Under the pieces are notes generated by a model. That model saw only the letters and a list, made by a program, of their open reading frames with translations. It was not told the DNA's origin and searched no databases. A program made the translations under genes and the position numbers. From JACKHA01 sp041401985 (lineage in GTDB: Bacteria; Planctomycetota; Phycisphaerae; Phycisphaerales; UBA1924), in assembly GCA_041401985.1 (NCBI GenBank), contig JAWKTE010000006.1:1-64000 (forward strand): a stretch of 64,000 nucleotides of DNA, read 5' to 3'. Each line of letters starts with the position of its first letter. Positions within the stretch are counted from its first letter, which is position 1. Below are positions 1-8,419 of the stretch, one piece after another.

Positions 1-242
1 GACGCCAGCCGATCCAGCGACGGCGTCGGCACGCCCAGGTCAATCGCCTCATCGAGCACCGCGCTGCCAAGGTCATCGCTGCAGATCAGCACGATGTTGG
101 GCCGCGCGCCAAGGCCAGGTGGTCCGGCCGCTTCGACCTGCGCCGCCGCACGAATCACCGCACCGCACACAACCAGCACCACGACCCACCACGCCCGCGC
201 TCCGCGTGGGCGTGCCACCCGCCGTCCAGCGCCTCGACCCAC
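1..242 (-). CDS. Sulfatase, N-terminal part (runs off left edge)
   Basis: The minus strand encodes a hydrophobic leader (WWVVVLVVCGAVIRAAAQ) followed by RPNIVLICSDDLG, the typical opening of alkaline-phosphatase-superfamily sulfatases. The DD pair supplies metal ligands in this family. The frame then continues as VPTPSLDRLA, the usual start of the next sulfatase block, and leaves the window at base 1. The catalytic Cys/Ser motif (CxPSR) would lie outside. Family members hydrolyse sulfate esters, often of polysaccharides, in the periplasm or outside the cell. No ATG is available in frame; GTG codons at 266, 242 and 218 are possible starts, and 242 is chosen because it precedes the signal-peptide-like region and has a GGAGG run just before it, although that spacing is short. 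Family call is firm, start is not. Confidence 0.7.
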   Translation of the reverse strand, partial: MGRGAGRRVARPRGARAWWVVVLVVCGAVIRAAAQVEAAGPPGLGARPNIVLICSDDLGSAVLDEAIDLGVPTPSLDRLA

Positions 243-352
243 GCCTCCACTGTGCCACCGAGACACGCCGGCTCGGCGGCGTTTCTCGGTGCCGATCAAC
301 GGACATCCCCCAAGGCATGGAATGTCGGTGGCCACCCGCTTCCAACCCCCCA

Positions 353-2227
353 TCACTCCCCCCCCGACGCCTTCTCCTTCTCCGCCGACTTGGCCCGCTC
401 GGCCGCCTCCCCCTGCCCCGCGTTGATCGCCGCCAGGAACTCCGTCCAACTCTCCGCCTTCAGGCACGCGTCGATCGTCTCCTTGTCCCGCAGCGCCCGC
501 GCCACGCTCGCGAGCAACTCAAGGTGCAGCCGCGCCTCATCCCCCGGCGTCAGCAGCACCACGACCAGCCGCACCGGCTTGCCATCGGGCGCGCTCCACT
601 CGATCGGCTCGGCCGGGAACCCCACGCCCACCACCGGCATCTCCAGCCCGCTCAGCCGCGCGTGCGCCACCGCCACCCCATTGCCGATCGCGCTGCGCAC
701 GAGCAGGTCGCGGGCCACGATCGCGTCCCGCACCATCTCCAGGTCCAGCCACGCCCCCTCGGCCGTCCGGCGCGACATCTCGTCGAGCGCCTGGGCCCGG
801 TCCGTCGCCCGCATCTCCGCCAGGAACGTCTTGGACGAGCCGTACGCCGTGAACTTCACCTCACGCCGCTTGCCCATCGCCTTCTGCATCAGCGCCCCGC
901 TGACCGCCAGGGCCACCAGCGCGTTGATCACCAGCGCCACGAACAACTTGTCCGAGATGATCCCCATCTCCAGCGCCAGCAGCCCCAGGATCACGTCCAC
1001 GCTCCCGCGCCCGTTCATCGCCAGCCCCACCGCCAGCGAGTCCCGCCACGACGAGCCCGTGATCTTCGCCGCCCCCAGGCACCCGCCGATCTTGAACACC
1101 GCCGCCACCGCCAGCACCACCAGCACCAGCACCAGGTCGAACGCCCCGGCGAAGTCCACCCGAAGCCCGATGCTCGCAAAGAACAGCGGCGCGAAGATGA
1201 ACGAGATGAACTGCTCCAGCGTCAGCCGCGTCGAGTGCCGCAGGTGCCGCGAGTCGCCCAGCACCATCCCGAAGATGAACGCCCCGACGATCGCGTGCAC
1301 CCCCGCCCACTCCGTGAACGCCGCCGAGAACACGCACCCAACCAGCGCGAGCCCCAGCACCCCGCCCGGCCACGCCGTGTGCGCCTGCACCCACGGGATC
1401 ACACGCCCGAGCACCCACCGCCCGATCGTCAGCATCCCCACCACAAACAAACCCGCGGCCAGCATCGTCTGCCACACACTCAGCGACCCGTGCGCCCCAG
1501 CCCCGCCGCCATGCCCGTCCGCTTCCGCCGCTTGCTCAGCCCCCTGCTGCACCACCGGCTCCGCCGCCGCGCCCAGCGCCTCGCCCGCCGCCCGCACCGC
1601 GTCCCCGGCCGCCGCAACCGCCTCCTGCCCGCCGTGCGACAGCGCCAGCACCACCGCGAACAGCAGGCACCCCACCACGTCGATCACCACCGCCGCCGCC
1701 AGGATCGTCGCCCCCAGTTCCGTGCGGCTCAGTTGCAGGTCCATCAGCATCTTGGCGATCACCGCCAGGCCCGACAGCCCCAGCGCCGTCGCCAGGAACA
1801 GCGCGAACGCCGCCGGCGCCGCGCCCTCGCCCATCCCCACGAACCCCGGCGCCCCCAGCGCCAGCGCCACGCCCGCCAGCATCGCCGGCGCCGCCCCGCC
1901 CAGACCGATGGCCAGCGCCGCCGTCCGGCGCTTCCACACCATCTTCAGATCAACCTCCATCCCCGCCACCAGCATGAACATCGTGATCGACAGGCTCACC
2001 AATGCCTGCAGCGCCACGTGCACCCGCCCCGTCTCGGGAAACAGCGCGTGCGACACACCCGGCAGCACCCGCTCCAGGATCGTCGGCCCCAGCAGCACAC
2101 CCGCCGCGATCTCGCCCACGATCGAAGGCTGCCCGAACCGTCGCGCGATCTCACCGAACGCACGCGCCACCAGCAGCAGGCAGCCGAGGGCCAGCAGCAG
2201 CATCGTGATGTCGTGCACGGTCAGCAT
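353..2227 (-). CDS. CPA2-type cation:proton antiporter with C-terminal PTS EIIA domain
   Basis: This 624-residue protein has about 12 hydrophobic helices over residues 1-450 in the Na+/H+ exchanger fold, including FGQPSIVGEIAAGVLLGP near residue 31 and a membrane Asp in VVIDVV (D183) that is the likely ion-binding acid. An Ala/Gly-rich loop at about 200-250 interrupts the membrane part. Residues 480-605 match a fructose/nitrogen-type PTS EIIA domain, with the phospho-acceptor His in GVAVAHAR (H522). Known members exchange monovalent cations for protons across the inner membrane; the EIIA domain is thought to let PTS phosphorylation tune the transporter. A ptsI gene is present at 59.8 kb in this window. 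Start is ATG at 2227. The ion (K+ or Na+) cannot be told from sequence. Confidence 0.88.
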   Translation of the reverse strand: MLTVHDITMLLLALGCLLLVARAFGEIARRFGQPSIVGEIAAGVLLGPTILERVLPGVSHALFPETGRVHVALQALVSLSITMFMLVAGMEVDLKMVWKRRTAALAIGLGGAAPAMLAGVALALGAPGFVGMGEGAAPAAFALFLATALGLSGLAVIAKMLMDLQLSRTELGATILAAAVVIDVVGCLLFAVVLALSHGGQEAVAAAGDAVRAAGEALGAAAEPVVQQGAEQAAEADGHGGGAGAHGSLSVWQTMLAAGLFVVGMLTIGRWVLGRVIPWVQAHTAWPGGVLGLALVGCVFSAAFTEWAGVHAIVGAFIFGMVLGDSRHLRHSTRLTLEQFISFIFAPLFFASIGLRVDFAGAFDLVLVLVVLAVAAVFKIGGCLGAAKITGSSWRDSLAVGLAMNGRGSVDVILGLLALEMGIISDKLFVALVINALVALAVSGALMQKAMGKRREVKFTAYGSSKTFLAEMRATDRAQALDEMSRRTAEGAWLDLEMVRDAIVARDLLVRSAIGNGVAVAHARLSGLEMPVVGVGFPAEPIEWSAPDGKPVRLVVVLLTPGDEARLHLELLASVARALRDKETIDACLKAESWTEFLAAINAGQGEAAERAKSAEKEKASGGE

Positions 2228-2453
2228 GTGCGAAGCATCCCAGCGAGTCCACCAAGGGCCGCGGGACCACCCCCGCGGCGAGCCGCAACTCTACGGGACA
2301 ACCCCCGCCAACGCCGCCAGGCGCCCGCTCGGGCCAAACTCAGCGCCACCATCGCCAGACCGAAACGGTCCCCGCCCAGCCCCTCATCGCCCCGCCGACC
2401 CCGTGACCCCGCGACCCCTCTCCGTCACTCCGTCGCTTCGTCGCTGCTCTCCC

Positions 2454-2849
2454 TCACTTCGCCGCCAGATAAAACCTCGCCACCACCGCCTCAAACTCCC
2501 GCCCATCATCCCGGCGCATCTGGAACGTGCCCTCCATCGTCCCCCACGCCGTACGCAGCGGGCAGAACGACGAGTACTCGAACGTCTCCCCCGCCTCGAC
2601 CCGCGGCTGCTGCCCCACAACCCCCGGCCCACGCACCTCGTGCCGCTCCCCGTGCGCGTCCACGATCAACCAGTACCGCGACTCCAGCGTCGCCGCCTCC
2701 GAACCCTCGTTCGTGATCCGGATCCGGTACGAGAACATCCACTGCCGCTCGTCCGGCTGCGACTGCTCGGCCATGAACGCCGGCCACACCTCGACCCGCA
2801 CCCCCTCCGTCGTCGCCTCCGACCCGAGTTTCTTCACACCAGCCGCCAT
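2454..2849 (-). CDS. apaG: ApaG domain protein
   Basis: The 131-residue product matches ApaG over its whole length: VRVEVWPAFM, FSYRIRITNEG, the RYWLI strand, VRGPGVVGQQP and FEYSSFCPL are the recognised blocks of this fibronectin-III-like fold. ApaG proteins are small cytosolic proteins linked to divalent cation handling and Ap4A metabolism in Enterobacteria; their biochemical role is unclear. The open frame extends far upstream into repeats, so I start at the ATG at 2849 (MAAGVKKLG), which gives the normal family length. The 3' end lies close to a pyrimidine-rich array (about 2418-2460), and the upstream side is an inverted-repeat element (2891-3002). Confidence 0.88.
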   Translation of the reverse strand: MAAGVKKLGSEATTEGVRVEVWPAFMAEQSQPDERQWMFSYRIRITNEGSEAATLESRYWLIVDAHGERHEVRGPGVVGQQPRVEAGETFEYSSFCPLRTAWGTMEGTFQMRRDDGREFEAVVARFYLAAK

Positions 2850-2890
2850 GGCCCAAGCGTACGCGCGGCCCCCACCGCCCCGCCCCGATT

Positions 2891-3002
2891 CCAACACAGA
2901 GCCACAGAGACGCAGAGCCGAACACAGAGCCGCATCCCCATCAACCGCATCCAAACCGCATCTCTCTGTGCCCTCTCTGTGTTTCTGTGCCTCTGTGTTG
3001 AA
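2891..3002. repeat. Inverted-arm octamer repeat (ACAGAGGC type)
   Basis: Left arm at 2891-2930 carries imperfect copies of an ACAGAGNC-like 8-bp word. The right arm at 2961-3002 carries the reverse complement (for example TGTGCCTCTGTG). The 30-bp centre is not repetitive. The arms could pair into a long imperfect hairpin. The same word family recurs at 5654-5685 and 14659-14772. Confidence 0.85.
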
Positions 3003-3029
3003 CCCTCCTTCGCCACCCCACAATCCCTT

Positions 3030-3120
3030 TGCCACTCTGCCACTCTGCCACTCTGCCACTCTGCCACTTCGTCGCTTCGTCACTCCGTCACTCCGTCACT
3101 CCGTCACTCCGTCACTCTCA
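3030..3120. repeat. Tandem octamer array, two words
   Basis: About five copies of GCCACTCT are followed without a break by about six copies of GTCRCTYC/GTCACTCC. All units are 8 bp, so the word changes while the period stays. Read on the minus strand this is TGACGGAG, a word also found at 13103-13150 and 14624-14655. The array supplies the last codons and stop of the helicase gene at 3096. Confidence 0.9.
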
Positions 3121-5519
3121 GATCGTCGCATCCACCACCCCCGCGCCCCTGGAACATCCAACCGATCCGCCGCGATCGACTCCACCAGCAACGACTCCCC
3201 AAACAGATGGTCATACTTCCGCACCGCCCGCGGCGACACATGCCCCGCGATCTCCACCGCCGCCGGCATCCCCGTCCCCTCCGCCCCGCACACCGCCGCC
3301 AGCCGCTCCCGCACCTCATCCGCCGACGCCTTGCACGCAAACCCAACCCGCCGGTCCACCGCCTCTATCCCCTGCATGAGCAGCAGAGCCTCCAGCGTCC
3401 GCTGCGCCCGCGTGCCCGTCCACGTCAGCCACAGGCACGACCTGTCCGACACCTCCACCAACCCACGCCGCGCCAGCCCAAACCCAGCCGCGGCCTCACG
3501 CGCCGCACGCAACACCCCCGCCGCCGTCGCATCCAAATACACCGGCACATCGCCCGCGCCCAGCACCGCCAGCATCTCCTCCCGAACCCGCGGGTGCACC
3601 TCGCCAACACCACCAGTAAACCGCGGCCTCCCGCCCCGCCCCGCCGCGCGCACATACACCGCCATCCGCCCCGCATCCACCTCCTCCACCAGCCACCGCC
3701 GCGCCGCAAACACGATGTGCTCACCCGCCTTCGGCAGCGCATCCATCGGCACCGACCCGATCGACCGATCCCCAGCGATCACCGCGAACTCCTGCCGCCC
3801 CGCGAACGCCGCATAGAAGTCCCGCCCCGCCCGGATCCGCTCGCCCTCAAGCCCCAGGATCAGCTTCCCGTCCGCCCCCTGCTCGATCACGTCCGCCGCC
3901 CCCAGGTCCCGCAGCACCCGCGCAAACAGCCCCGCATCGAACCCGCCGAACGCCCCTTCCACGCACAGCACCCGATGCAGCGCGCCCGCCTCCACCGCCC
4001 CCTCCTGCGCAATGACGCTCATCACCTGCTGCGCCAGCGTGCTCAGGTCCATGCGCGAGGGCTCCGGCGGCTCCACCCACTTCTTCAGCATCAACTCGCA
4101 CACCGCCACCGTTTGCAGGAGCTCGATCGGCAGCAGGTCCAATGCATCCACGTCCGTCTGGCCATCGCCCGAAACGCCGCCGCGCACCGCGCCCGCCGCG
4201 CCGGTCCCCGCCGCCTCCGCCTCGCACACCACATACCCCCGCAGCCGCCGCGCCTCGCCACCCTTCCGCCCGCTCCGCCCCATCCGCTGCTTGAACGACG
4301 CCACCGACCACGGCGACCCAACCTGCCCCACCATCCACACCGACCCGATGTCGATCCCCATCTCCAGCGTGCTCGAGCACACCGCCACCAGCGGCCCCTG
4401 GCGCCCGCCGTCCTCCCCCTTCATCGCCGCCTCGGCCTCCTCGCGCACGTCCCGCGCCAGCGACCCGTGGTGCACGATGAACGACGCCTCCCGCCCCAGC
4501 GCCTCGCACCGCCGCCGCGCCAGATCGGCGTACACCTCGATGTCCCCCTTCGCGTTGGCGAACACCAGCCCCGTCCGCCCCGCGAAGTGGTCCACCAGGT
4601 CCCCCGCGATCCGCCCCATCACCTCCTCGCGCGGATCAGCATCGCTGCTCCCATCCTCCACCCTGCTCGCCCCGACGCCGGACCTGAGGAGGCCCTGCGA
4701 CGAAGGTCCGGGTCGATCAACAGGAATCGCCGCTTCACTCGGCGCACCACGATCCGTCGAATTCCGCGCCCGCTCCACATACGCGTGCACCCTCAGCCGC
4801 ACCTCCTTCTGCTTCCCCGGATCGCTGATCACCGCGACGCGCTCGGGATCGCCCGGGCACAGATACCGCCGCGCGATCTGGGCATCGCCCACCGTCGCCG
4901 ACAGCCCGATCATCCGCACCGCACCCCCGCCGCCCGCGCCATCCTCTTCGCGCACGCACCTCCGCACCCGCGACAGCAGGCTCGCCAGGTGCAGCCCCCG
5001 CTCCCCGTCCAGGAACGCGTGCACCTCATCGATCACGATGGCCCGCAGCCCGCCGAACAGCCGCCCAAGGTGCGCCGTCCGGTTCACCAGCAGCGACTCG
5101 AGCGACTCCGGCGTAATCAGCAGCACGCCCCCCGGCGACTCCACCAACCCCCGCTTCCGACCCGCCCCCACATCCCCGTGCCACCGGTGCACCGGCACAT
5201 CCAGGAACGTCGCCAGGTCCTCCACCCGCCCGAACTGGTCGTTGATCAGCGCCTTGAGCGGCCCCACATACACCGCCCGCACCGAACCCGCCTGCTCCCG
5301 GCTGATCGCCGACAGCACCGGCAGAAACGCCGCCTCCGTCTTCCCCCCCGCCGTCTCGGCCATGATCAGCAGATGCCGCGCCCCATCCGCGTCCCCGCCC
5401 AGATACGCCCGGATCGCCCGCTCCTGGATCGGCCGCAGCGACCGCCACCCCCGCCGGAACAACTCCCGCTGCAACCCCGGCACAAGCAACTCGAACGCGC
5501 TGGCCTCACCCATTCTCAC
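3096..5519 (-). CDS. Lhr-like DEVH-box superfamily 2 helicase
   Basis: An 807-residue ATP-dependent helicase. Visible motifs: Q-motif-like RPIQERAI (about 30), Walker A AETAGGKT (54-61), VGPLKALINDQ (Ia), TPES, DEVH (164-167, motif II), SATVG (207-211, III), STLEMGIDIG (V) and QRMGRSGR (411-418, VI), followed by an Lhr-type winged-helix and C-terminal region. Lhr-family enzymes are DNA/RNA helicases tied to DNA repair and RNA processing. Between the two RecA lobes, residues 252-300 are a low-complexity insert that contains a palindromic DNA segment (4679-4710). The C-terminal residues and stop are formed by an octamer array, so the tail is probably not conserved. Start at ATG 5519 (MRMGEASAFE); the next Met at residue 3 is equally possible. 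Confidence 0.85.
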   Translation of the reverse strand: MRMGEASAFELLVPGLQRELFRRGWRSLRPIQERAIRAYLGGDADGARHLLIMAETAGGKTEAAFLPVLSAISREQAGSVRAVYVGPLKALINDQFGRVEDLATFLDVPVHRWHGDVGAGRKRGLVESPGGVLLITPESLESLLVNRTAHLGRLFGGLRAIVIDEVHAFLDGERGLHLASLLSRVRRCVREEDGAGGGGAVRMIGLSATVGDAQIARRYLCPGDPERVAVISDPGKQKEVRLRVHAYVERARNSTDRGAPSEAAIPVDRPGPSSQGLLRSGVGASRVEDGSSDADPREEVMGRIAGDLVDHFAGRTGLVFANAKGDIEVYADLARRRCEALGREASFIVHHGSLARDVREEAEAAMKGEDGGRQGPLVAVCSSTLEMGIDIGSVWMVGQVGSPWSVASFKQRMGRSGRKGGEARRLRGYVVCEAEAAGTGAAGAVRGGVSGDGQTDVDALDLLPIELLQTVAVCELMLKKWVEPPEPSRMDLSTLAQQVMSVIAQEGAVEAGALHRVLCVEGAFGGFDAGLFARVLRDLGAADVIEQGADGKLILGLEGERIRAGRDFYAAFAGRQEFAVIAGDRSIGSVPMDALPKAGEHIVFAARRWLVEEVDAGRMAVYVRAAGRGGRPRFTGGVGEVHPRVREEMLAVLGAGDVPVYLDATAAGVLRAAREAAAGFGLARRGLVEVSDRSCLWLTWTGTRAQRTLEALLLMQGIEAVDRRVGFACKASADEVRERLAAVCGAEGTGMPAAVEIAGHVSPRAVRKYDHLFGESLLVESIAADRLDVPGARGWWMRRSESDGVTE
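4679..4710. repeat. Possible palindromic element inside helicase gene
   Basis: CGGACCT and AGGTCCG form 7-bp inverted arms around an 18-bp centre. The segment is in frame, encodes the PSSQGLLRS region, and sits in an inter-domain insert that a typical Lhr core lacks. It resembles an in-frame repetitive palindromic element insertion, but only one copy is seen here. Confidence 0.4.
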
Positions 5520-5530
5520 AACTCCAGCAC

Positions 5531-5687
5531 CGCCCGCGCCCCTCCCCCGCGTGCGGGGGAGGTGTCAGACGAGGCTCCGCGAGTCTGACGGAGGGGGCAA
5601 TCGATCAACCGCAACAGCCCACACAACTCACGCCTTCGCTCTCCCGCCTTCCCGGCTCTGTGCCCTCTGTGCCTCTGTGTTCAATCC
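5531..5687. repeat. Composite direct repeat, copy 1
   Basis: Block one is a double hairpin: CCTCCCCCGCGTGCGGGGGAGG, followed by GTCAGACGAGGCTCCGCGAGTCTGAC and GGAGGGGGC (up to about 5601). Block two is a stretch of CACACAAC-like sequence. Block three is a TGTGCCTC octamer array at 5654-5685. The same three blocks in the same order and orientation recur at 6271-6416, on the other side of the PH-domain pseudogene. Confidence 0.85.
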
Positions 5688-6250
5688 CTTCCCCCCGGCC
5701 TCCAGCACCGCCCGCGCCCTCTCGATCTCCCGCCCGAACCCCACCGCCCCGCCCATCTCCATCCGCCGCCGCCGCCCGCCCGCGCTCACCTCCACCACCC
5801 CGTAGCCCAGCACCCGCCCCAGCACGCCCTGCCGGATCGACACCGACGCGATCTCGCCCAGCGCCGCCTCGAACGCCCGCCGCTGCAGCACGCCCGACTT
5901 GAAGATCACCCGCCGCGTCGTCGCCACCGCGGCCTCGCGCCCTCTCCACCGCGCTTCAAACTGCCCACACCAAGACCCCCACAGCCTTGAGCCCAGTGAC
6001 CGGAAAGCGCCGCGACCGCGACCGCCGCGATCCCCAGCCCCCGCCTGCGTCACAACCCCGCGGCCGGGTCCGCCTCGCCCATCAGCCGAAACCCCTCCCG
6101 CGCGATCCACTCCCGCCACCACACCAGCGCCCAACCCATCCCGGCCGACACCGCCAGCCAGAAGACTCGCGACGCGACCGGGAACCAATGCAGCCGCCCC
6201 CACCGCACCACCGTCTCACCGGCAACCAGACTGGACTCAACGTAACTCAT
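5628..6250 (-). pseudogene. PH-domain (bPH2/DUF304) membrane protein, frameshifted
   Basis: The N-terminal frame starts at ATG 6250 with MSYVESSLVAGETVVRWGRL and a first membrane helix, the usual opening of bacterial PH-domain proteins. It ends at a TGA after ADPAAGL near 6050. The C-terminal half, TTRRVIFKSG...SVSIRQGVLGRVLGYG, is typical of the family but lies in another frame (5628-5950). The expected second membrane helix is spread over frames: LGIAAVAVAALS in the first, VGVLVWAV in a third. At least two frameshifts plus a stop separate the halves. The final residues (NTEAQRAQSREG) come from a repeat array, so the true end is probably near 5690. This is either a decayed gene or clustered sequence errors. 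It lies between two composite direct repeats. Confidence 0.75.
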
Positions 6251-6270
6251 TGCTCACCACCCACGCCGCG

Positions 6271-6416
6271 CCCACGCACCCCTCCCCCGCGTGCGGGGGA
6301 GGTGCCAGACGAGGCTCTGCGAGTCTGGCGGAGGGGGCAGCCGAACAACCGCGACGCTCCACACGCAACACACATCCCTCTCTGCCTCTCTCCGTGTCTT
6401 CGTGTCTCCGTGGTGA
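6271..6416. repeat. Composite direct repeat, copy 2
   Basis: This copy has the same block order as 5531-5687: the GC-rich double hairpin (CCTCCCCCGCGTGCGGGGGAGG, then GCCAGACGAGGCTCTGCGAGTCTGGC), a CACACGCAAC stretch, and an octamer array of TCTTCGTG/TCTCCGTG units ending next to the phoH stop codon. Base changes in the second hairpin are compensatory (GTC...GAC in copy 1, GCC...GGC in copy 2), which suggests the fold matters or mattered. Confidence 0.85.
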
Positions 6417-6420
6417 ACTC

Positions 6421-7869
6421 CTACAACCGCGCCGCCGCGATGCTCGCCAGCTCGCTCCGCTCGCTCTTGGCCAGCGTCACATGCCCCACCAGCGGGATCC
6501 CCTTCATCTTCTCCACCGCGTAACTCAGCCCGTTGCTCGACTGGTCCAGATACGGGTTGTCGATCTGCCCGATGTCGCCCGTCAGCACCAGTTTCGTCCC
6601 GTCCCCCACGCGGCTGGCGATCGTCTTGACCTCGTGCGGCGTCAGGTTCTGCGCCTCGTCCACCACCATGAACTGGTGCGGGATGCTCCGCCCCCGGATG
6701 TACGTCAGCGGCTCGAGCACCAGTTTCCGGTCCGCGATCAGCCGCTCGATCCGCTGCTCGGTCGAGTGGCTCTCGGCGCTCTGCACCCCCGCCCCGCGCG
6801 TGCTGAGCAGGTAGCTCAGGTTGTCGAAGATCGGCTGCATCCACGCCGTGAGTTTCTCGTCCTTGTCGCCCGGCAGATACCCGATGTCCCGCCCCATGGG
6901 CATGATCGGGCGGGCCACCAGCAGCTTGTCGTACCGCTCCTCGCTGAACACCTTGGTCATGCCCGCGGCGATCGCCACCAGCGTCTTGCCCGTGCCCGCC
7001 GAGCCCAGCAGCGTCACCATCTTCACTTCGTCGTCCAGCAGCAGGTCCAGGGCCATCGTCTGCTGCAGGTTTCGCGCCATGATGCCGTAGGTCGGCTTGC
7101 GCTGGCTCATCACCGGGATCAGGTGCTCGGTGTCCGCCAGACGCCGCCCCAGGCCCGTGTGGTTCTCGTCCTCGCTCGACCTCAGGATCACGAATTGGTT
7201 GGCGTGCAGCGGGCGACCGCCAAGGGCGGCTTCCAGCGCCTCGCCGATCGCGTCCATCGCCAGCATCCGCTCTCGGTACAGCTCGTCGATCTGCTCGCCC
7301 GGCACCTCCACCGTCGCGAACCCGGTGTACAGGCGGTCCGCATCGACCTTCTGGTTCTCGAAGTCCTCGGTGATGATCCCGAGCGTGTCGGACTTGATCC
7401 GGGCCCCGAGGTCCTTGGTGATGAACACCGCGGGCAGGCCCCGCTTCTTCATCGAGAACGCCGAGGCGATGATGCGGTTGTCGGCCGTGTCGTCGCGGAT
7501 CGAGGGCGGGCGCTCGTGCTCGGCCACATCCACGCGGACCGTGCCCGTCTTGCCATCGGCCCCGACCGAGGCCGCGGCCCCCGTCCAAGGCCCGATCTCG
7601 CCCCAGGCCACGCCCTCGATCAGCGAGCCGGCGGCCCGCAGGCGATCAAGGTGGCGGATCGTCTCCCGGGCGTTCCGCCCGATGTCGTCCTCCCGGCGCT
7701 TCATCGAGTCGAGTTCCTCGATCACCGGGTACGGGATGATGACGTGGTTCTCCTGGAACACGAACAGCGCGTTGGGGTTGTGCAGCAGCACGTTCGTGTC
7801 CAGCACGAAGTGCTTCACCGAACCCTCGGGCAGGATGTCACGCGCACGGGCTGCTGCGGCTGCGGCCAT
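6421..7869 (-). CDS. PhoH-family ATPase with N-terminal PIN domain
   Basis: This 482-residue protein has an N-terminal PIN-like nuclease domain (FVLDTNVLLHNP with D24; VIEELD; later DNRIIASA and FITKD) and a C-terminal PhoH ATPase domain with Walker A GSAGTGKT and Walker B MVVDEAQNLTP. The order matches the YlaK/PhoH2-like family, whose members act as RNA-directed ATPase/nuclease proteins in RNA metabolism or stress. The open frame extends upstream to 8007, but the ATG at 7869 starts just before the alignable part; the extra residues look like untranslated DNA. The stop codon abuts composite repeat copy 2. Confidence 0.9.
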   Translation of the reverse strand: MAAAAAARARDILPEGSVKHFVLDTNVLLHNPNALFVFQENHVIIPYPVIEELDSMKRREDDIGRNARETIRHLDRLRAAGSLIEGVAWGEIGPWTGAAASVGADGKTGTVRVDVAEHERPPSIRDDTADNRIIASAFSMKKRGLPAVFITKDLGARIKSDTLGIITEDFENQKVDADRLYTGFATVEVPGEQIDELYRERMLAMDAIGEALEAALGGRPLHANQFVILRSSEDENHTGLGRRLADTEHLIPVMSQRKPTYGIMARNLQQTMALDLLLDDEVKMVTLLGSAGTGKTLVAIAAGMTKVFSEERYDKLLVARPIMPMGRDIGYLPGDKDEKLTAWMQPIFDNLSYLLSTRGAGVQSAESHSTEQRIERLIADRKLVLEPLTYIRGRSIPHQFMVVDEAQNLTPHEVKTIASRVGDGTKLVLTGDIGQIDNPYLDQSSNGLSYAVEKMKGIPLVGHVTLAKSERSELASIAAARL

Positions 7870-7996
7870 GGTTCGTCCGTGGTCCCTTCGCAACGACCCC
7901 GCTCCATCCTCCCCAGAAGAGGCGGGTGCGGGCTCTCTCTCGCCGGGACGCTCCGCGTCCCCATGGCGCCCAGCATAGCGGCAGCCGGCCCGCCCC

Positions 7997-8419
7997 TCAG
8001 ACGCCATCCAACAGGCGGATCCGGCCAGCCAGAGGCGTCCGCTCCAGCCCGGCCCCGAACCGTTTGTCGGCGGTCAGGAATGTCCCGTCGAGCAACTCGG
8101 CCAGCGCCAGGTAGATGCAGTCGTAGAGCGGCTTGCGTGTCGCCAGCGAGGTTGCAACGCCCAAGTCCAACACATCCTCCAACGGGATCACCGTGACCCC
8201 GGCCGCCCGCAACTCCTGGCGGATCTCCGCTAGACGGTTCTCCTTCAGGTTGCCCCGCCTGAACTCCGTGCACAGGATGGCGTCGCACTCGAGCAGCATC
8301 AGTTCAGGAGCGTGCAAGGAGTCGGAACTCTTCAGAACGGCCGTCGCCTCGCGGCTGCCCGGCTCGTCGAAGTACCACTTGATCGCGACGCTCGCGTCGA
8401 CAACGACTACCGCTCCCAT
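7997..8419 (-). CDS. vapC: VapC-type PIN-domain toxin
   Basis: A 140-residue PIN-domain ribonuclease. The four acidic residues expected to bind Mg2+/Mn2+ are present: D8 (VVVDAS), E44 (LLECDA), D100 (PLYDCIY) and D118 (LTADKR). It follows and overlaps the ribbon-helix-helix gene at 8407-8646 by 13 bases, the standard antitoxin-toxin order, so translation is likely coupled. VapC toxins cleave tRNA or rRNA when freed from their antitoxin. Expected autoregulation by the VapBC complex cannot be seen here; no clear operator was found upstream. Confidence 0.9.
   Translation of the reverse strand: MGAVVVVDASVAIKWYFDEPGSREATAVLKSSDSLHAPELMLLECDAILCTEFRRGNLKENRLAEIRQELRAAGVTVIPLEDVLDLGVATSLATRKPLYDCIYLALAELLDGTFLTADKRFGAGLERTPLAGRIRLLDGV

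Noticed and set aside
2228..2453. Small gene between antiporter and apaG
   Set aside because: Only short Arg/Ser/Pro-rich frames without a ribosome binding site; part is repeat sequence.
3030..3120. CRISPR-like array
   Set aside because: Units are 8 bp with no spacers, and no cas genes are nearby.
252..5588. Very long open frames opposite the antiporter and helicase genes
   Set aside because: They are antisense to genes with clear families, are rich in His/Pro/Arg/Ser, and lack any domain; this is expected in very GC-rich DNA.
5950..6060. TGA read through or recoded as selenocysteine in the PH-domain gene
   Set aside because: The frames before and after the TGA do not join into the family sequence; two further frame changes are needed, so recoding would not restore it.
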